Assembly (NCBI GenBank): GCA_003503355.1
Contig: DOCS01000016.1
Location: 1,490 to 10,815 of the forward strand
DNA: 9,326 bases
Reading direction: 5' to 3'
Source: Opitutia bacterium
Lineage (GTDB): Bacteria; Verrucomicrobiota; Verrucomicrobiia; Opitutales; Coraliomargaritaceae
A program made the translations under genes and the position numbers. Positions 7,058 to 9,326 of the stretch are shown here, piece after piece (positions within the stretch are counted from its first letter, which is position 1; each line of letters starts with the position of its first letter). The notes beneath the pieces were generated by a model. The model was not told the origin of the DNA. It made no database searches and saw nothing but the letters and a program-made list of their open reading frames with translations.

Positions 7058-8173
7058 TTACCCCACCATGGTGAAATTGAGCCCAAGCTCTTTTTCCAAT
7101 TGGGTAATTTTGCGGCGCTCCTTCAGCTCGATCAAGGTGATTGACACCCCTCGCTTGCCCGCACGCGCAGTTCGCCCGCTGCGGTGGGTGTAATATTGCA
7201 TCGCATCGGGCAGCTGGTGCTGAATCACAAACGACAGCCCCTCGACATCGATCCCGCGCGCCGCCACATCGGTGGCGATCAGAAACTGCGTACGCTCTTT
7301 TTTAAACGCGCGCATCACTTTATCGCGGTCCTTCTGACTGAGATCGCCCTGCAGCACTCCGACCGCCAAACCGCGCTCAGTGAGCTGCTGACCAAGGTTG
7401 ATCGCGCCTGCGCGTGTGCGGCAGAAAATCAAGCCGCGCTCATCGGACTGCGCCTTTAGATATTTATGGATAAAATCAGCCTTATCCTCACGCGTGCAAA
7501 TCGCGAATTGATGATCAATGTTCTGATTGACGACGTGCTTTTTGTCGATCTTCAACATGTGCGCCTTGGCGGACAGGTGCGCTTCCACCAGACTCTTGAT
7601 GCGCTGCTGAAACGTAGCGGAAAACAGCCATGTACTCTGCCGCGCGCTGGTCTGCTGGAAGATCACCTCCAGCTCCGACTTGAAGCCCATACTCAGCATT
7701 TCATCCGCCTCATCCAGCACCAGATGACGGACCGACTGCAAACGAATCGCCTTGAGCTTCAACAAGTCCATCAGGCGCCCGGGCGTAGCAATCACGATCT
7801 GGGTCGGACGTTGCAGCTTTTTCACCTGCAGGTCGATTTTATCGCCGCCCGCCACGACTTCGACGAATATCTTAGTCGAGAATTTGGTATAGCGGAACAA
7901 CTGTTTGCCAATCTGCTGAGCGAGCTCACGGGTGGGCGCGATGATCAGGCCTTGAATCTCTTTAAAAGTTGGATCGATCTTGGTGAGCAGCGGCAGGCCA
8001 AACGCCGCCGTCTTGCCCGTCCCGGTTTGCGCCTGAGCGATTAGATCGCCGCCGTCGGTCATCAGAAAAGGAATCGCTTGTTCCTGAACCGGGGTCGGCG
8101 TGTGAATACCGAGCGCGTCAATGCCTTGAATCAGGTCTGCGGGGACGCCGAGTTGTTGAAATGTGGTTGTCAT
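7058..8173 (-). CDS. DEAD-box ATP-dependent RNA helicase, minimal core
   Basis: A 371-residue ATP-dependent RNA unwinding protein, with all conserved motifs in order: a Phe (5) and GIHTPTPVQ Q motif (22-30), motif I AQTGTGKT (48-55), Ia PTRELAQQ (80-87), Ib TPGR (130-133), II DEAD (154-157), III SAT (185-187), IV LIFCRT (248-253), V ATDVAARGID (300-309) and VI HRSGRTAR (330-337). The protein stops about 30 residues after motif VI. It therefore lacks the basic or RNA-binding C-terminal tail of DbpA, CsdA and most RhlE proteins, so its exact subfamily (RhlE-, SrmB- or CshA-like) cannot be set, and substrate choice must come from the core or a partner. Likely roles are ribosome assembly, mRNA decay or cold adaptation. 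It lies 168 bases downstream of alanine dehydrogenase and 28 bases upstream of rsgA. A GATAAT (8182-8177) sits only three bases before the ATG, with no good -35 element. Confidence 0.96.
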   Translation of the reverse strand: MTTTFQQLGVPADLIQGIDALGIHTPTPVQEQAIPFLMTDGGDLIAQAQTGTGKTAAFGLPLLTKIDPTFKEIQGLIIAPTRELAQQIGKQLFRYTKFSTKIFVEVVAGGDKIDLQVKKLQRPTQIVIATPGRLMDLLKLKAIRLQSVRHLVLDEADEMLSMGFKSELEVIFQQTSARQSTWLFSATFQQRIKSLVEAHLSAKAHMLKIDKKHVVNQNIDHQFAICTREDKADFIHKYLKAQSDERGLIFCRTRAGAINLGQQLTERGLAVGVLQGDLSQKDRDKVMRAFKKERTQFLIATDVAARGIDVEGLSFVIQHQLPDAMQYYTHRSGRTARAGKRGVSITLIELKERRKITQLEKELGLNFTMVG

Positions 8174-8341
8174 CGTATTATCTGCTGTCGTCCCACGAAT
8201 GAAGCTCGGCGGAACGCTTGTATGAGTTCACTTTGTCGACTCCGCGGTCAATGACGAGCTATGAATCGCAGAAAAGGCGATGCCCTGCGCACACCGCCCG
8301 ATACGGATTAAAGTGACAGCGCGACGAGGCCCCGGAGCTGA
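8174..8341. other. Gap between alanine dehydrogenase and the helicase
   Basis: 168 bases with no coding frame that I would support and no T-tailed hairpin for the end of the dehydrogenase gene. GATAAT (8182-8177, minus) resembles a -10 element just before the helicase ATG but lacks a convincing -35 partner. The helicase promoter probably lies in this gap; I cannot place it. Confidence 0.4.
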
Positions 8342-9325
8342 TTATTTCGTCAGCAAGTACAGCTCATCATTCATCACTTTGCCCTGCATCACATTCACTG
8401 CAGCACTCAATACCGGATCTTTCAACACACCGCGCCGCCCGAGATTGGCAATCCGCTGCACATAGGGCGTGCTGGCGGCCACCAGTTCTTGCGTGGCGGT
8501 GCGCGCCACCGCCGCAGGCAGATTCGCCACACAGCAGTGCACCACGCCCTCTGTGATAAAAGCCGGCGCCGCGTGGGTCGTCGGGCGACTGGTTTCAATG
8601 CAGCCCCCCTGATCAATCGCAATATCGACAATCACCGAGCCCGCTTCCATCTGGCGCACATGTGCGCGCCGCACCAGCGTGGGCGCTTTGGCGTCCGGCA
8701 CCAGCACCGCCCCGACCACTAAATCGGCCTCAGCCACCGCGGTGGCCACCGCGGCGTCCGTTGACAGGCGCACATTGACCGCCTCGGCGAATTCTTCGAC
8801 CAACTCTTCCAAAATCGCGGGCTTAATATCCAAGGCGGTGACCCGCGCGCCCATTTTAAGCGCTGCAGCGATCGCAGCGCGCCCGGCCACGCCACAGCCG
8901 AGCACCACCACGTGCCCCACGGCGCCACTTTCTGCCGCGCCTAGCAGCAATCCTTTGCCGCCGTTTGGCTGCAGCAAATAAAAGGCACCCATCTGCACCG
9001 CCAGTTGCCCCGCGATACGCGACATCGGCGCCAGTACCGGGAAATCGCCATCAATTTCGTGGATACTCTCGTAGGCGAGCGCCATACAACCGGCAGTGGC
9101 CAGCCCCTGCAACAAGTGTGGGTGTGCGGCCAGATGCAGAAAGCCGAAGACGATGTGATCCGGGCGCAGCAGCGCGACTTCCTCGGGCAGCGGCTCCTTG
9201 ACCTTGACGATCATGTCGCTCTGAGCGAACACGTCAGAGGCACTGGTAACGAGCTCGCAGCCCGCGTCGCGGTACTGCTCGTTGCGGAAGCCGCTGCCCG
9301 CGCCCGCGTCGGCTTGCACGAGCAC
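8342..9325 (-). CDS. ald: Alanine dehydrogenase, 5' end cut by window edge
   Basis: The last 328 codons of an alanine dehydrogenase, which catalyses NAD-dependent L-alanine to pyruvate plus ammonium and the reverse, in the cytoplasm. The frame is still open at the right edge; the first visible codon is GTG within the gene, not its start. By comparison with the Mycobacterium tuberculosis enzyme (371 residues), about 32 N-terminal residues are missing. Numbering from the visible end: Lys43 in KVKEP and His64 in FLHLAAH match the catalytic Lys75 and His96, and Asp238 in DIAIDQGG matches catalytic Asp270, all with the same offset of 32. The Rossmann motif GCGVAG (143-148) with Asp166 binds NAD. 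SRPTTH and VANLPAAVARTAT are family signatures, and the end MQGKVMNDELYLLTK fits this family rather than transhydrogenase PntA, which is longer. One change is VPDAKAP (from 209), where Gly usually follows VP. It is the most upstream gene seen and could belong to an operon beyond the edge. Confidence 0.95.
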   Translation of the reverse strand: MLVQADAGAGSGFRNEQYRDAGCELVTSASDVFAQSDMIVKVKEPLPEEVALLRPDHIVFGFLHLAAHPHLLQGLATAGCMALAYESIHEIDGDFPVLAPMSRIAGQLAVQMGAFYLLQPNGGKGLLLGAAESGAVGHVVVLGCGVAGRAAIAAALKMGARVTALDIKPAILEELVEEFAEAVNVRLSTDAAVATAVAEADLVVGAVLVPDAKAPTLVRRAHVRQMEAGSVIVDIAIDQGGCIETSRPTTHAAPAFITEGVVHCCVANLPAAVARTATQELVAASTPYVQRIANLGRRGVLKDPVLSAAVNVMQGKVMNDELYLLTK

Positions 9326-9326
9326 T

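Noticed and set aside
6235..7074. Long plus-strand frame of 279 codons opposite rsgA
   Set aside because: It lies antisense over a gene whose every motif is intact. Its translation is rich in Arg, His and Gln without any fold signal, as expected for a shadow frame in moderate-GC coding DNA.
7466..8044. Plus-strand frame of 192 codons opposite the helicase
   Set aside because: Antisense to the helicase core motifs, with no recognisable domain or ribosome-binding site; a shadow frame.
8224..8242. GAGT/ACTC inverted repeat upstream of the helicase
   Set aside because: Four-base arms with an 11-base spacer are expected by chance; no second copy or promoter context supports an operator.

Overview
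The window carries six genes, all on the minus strand, with no RNA gene, mobile element or CRISPR array that I can see. Transcription runs from the right edge to the left. In that order it holds: the 3' part of an alanine dehydrogenase gene (cut by the window edge), a minimal DEAD-box RNA helicase, the ribosome-maturation GTPase RsgA, a 238-base gap that may hold a small ORF, a CHASE2-domain class III adenylate cyclase, an exported FecR-domain protein with a filamentous-haemagglutinin-like beta-helical half, and a small outer-membrane beta-barrel protein.

The organism is a Gram-negative bacterium, because one product has a signal peptide followed by a barrel ending in Phe. Moderate GC, a minimal 371-residue DEAD-box core ending soon after motif VI, the 'LGWN' type of long RsgA, a FecR domain without a sigma-factor partner and weak Shine-Dalgarno signals together suggest the Verrucomicrobiota (Opitutae/Puniceicoccales-like, perhaps marine). 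This placement is inference only and a gammaproteobacterium cannot be excluded.

The right half (about 5929-9326) is housekeeping. Alanine dehydrogenase interconverts alanine and pyruvate. The helicase and rsgA are separated by 28 bases and probably form a short operon for RNA remodelling and late 30S assembly.

The left half (about 123-5824) is the interesting part. The CHASE2 cyclase, the FecR/beta-helix protein and the barrel protein are separated by only 37 and 44 bases, which makes one operon likely. The cyclase has all residues needed to make cAMP, and its sensor domain lies in the periplasm. The two downstream genes encode exported proteins. A reasonable hypothesis is an envelope- or surface-sensing unit in which the FecR/beta-helix protein and the barrel present or relay a signal to the CHASE2 domain, which sets cytoplasmic cAMP. 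The cyclase ATG overlaps the stop codon of an unannotated 33- or 45-codon ORF as ATGA, so translational coupling is possible.
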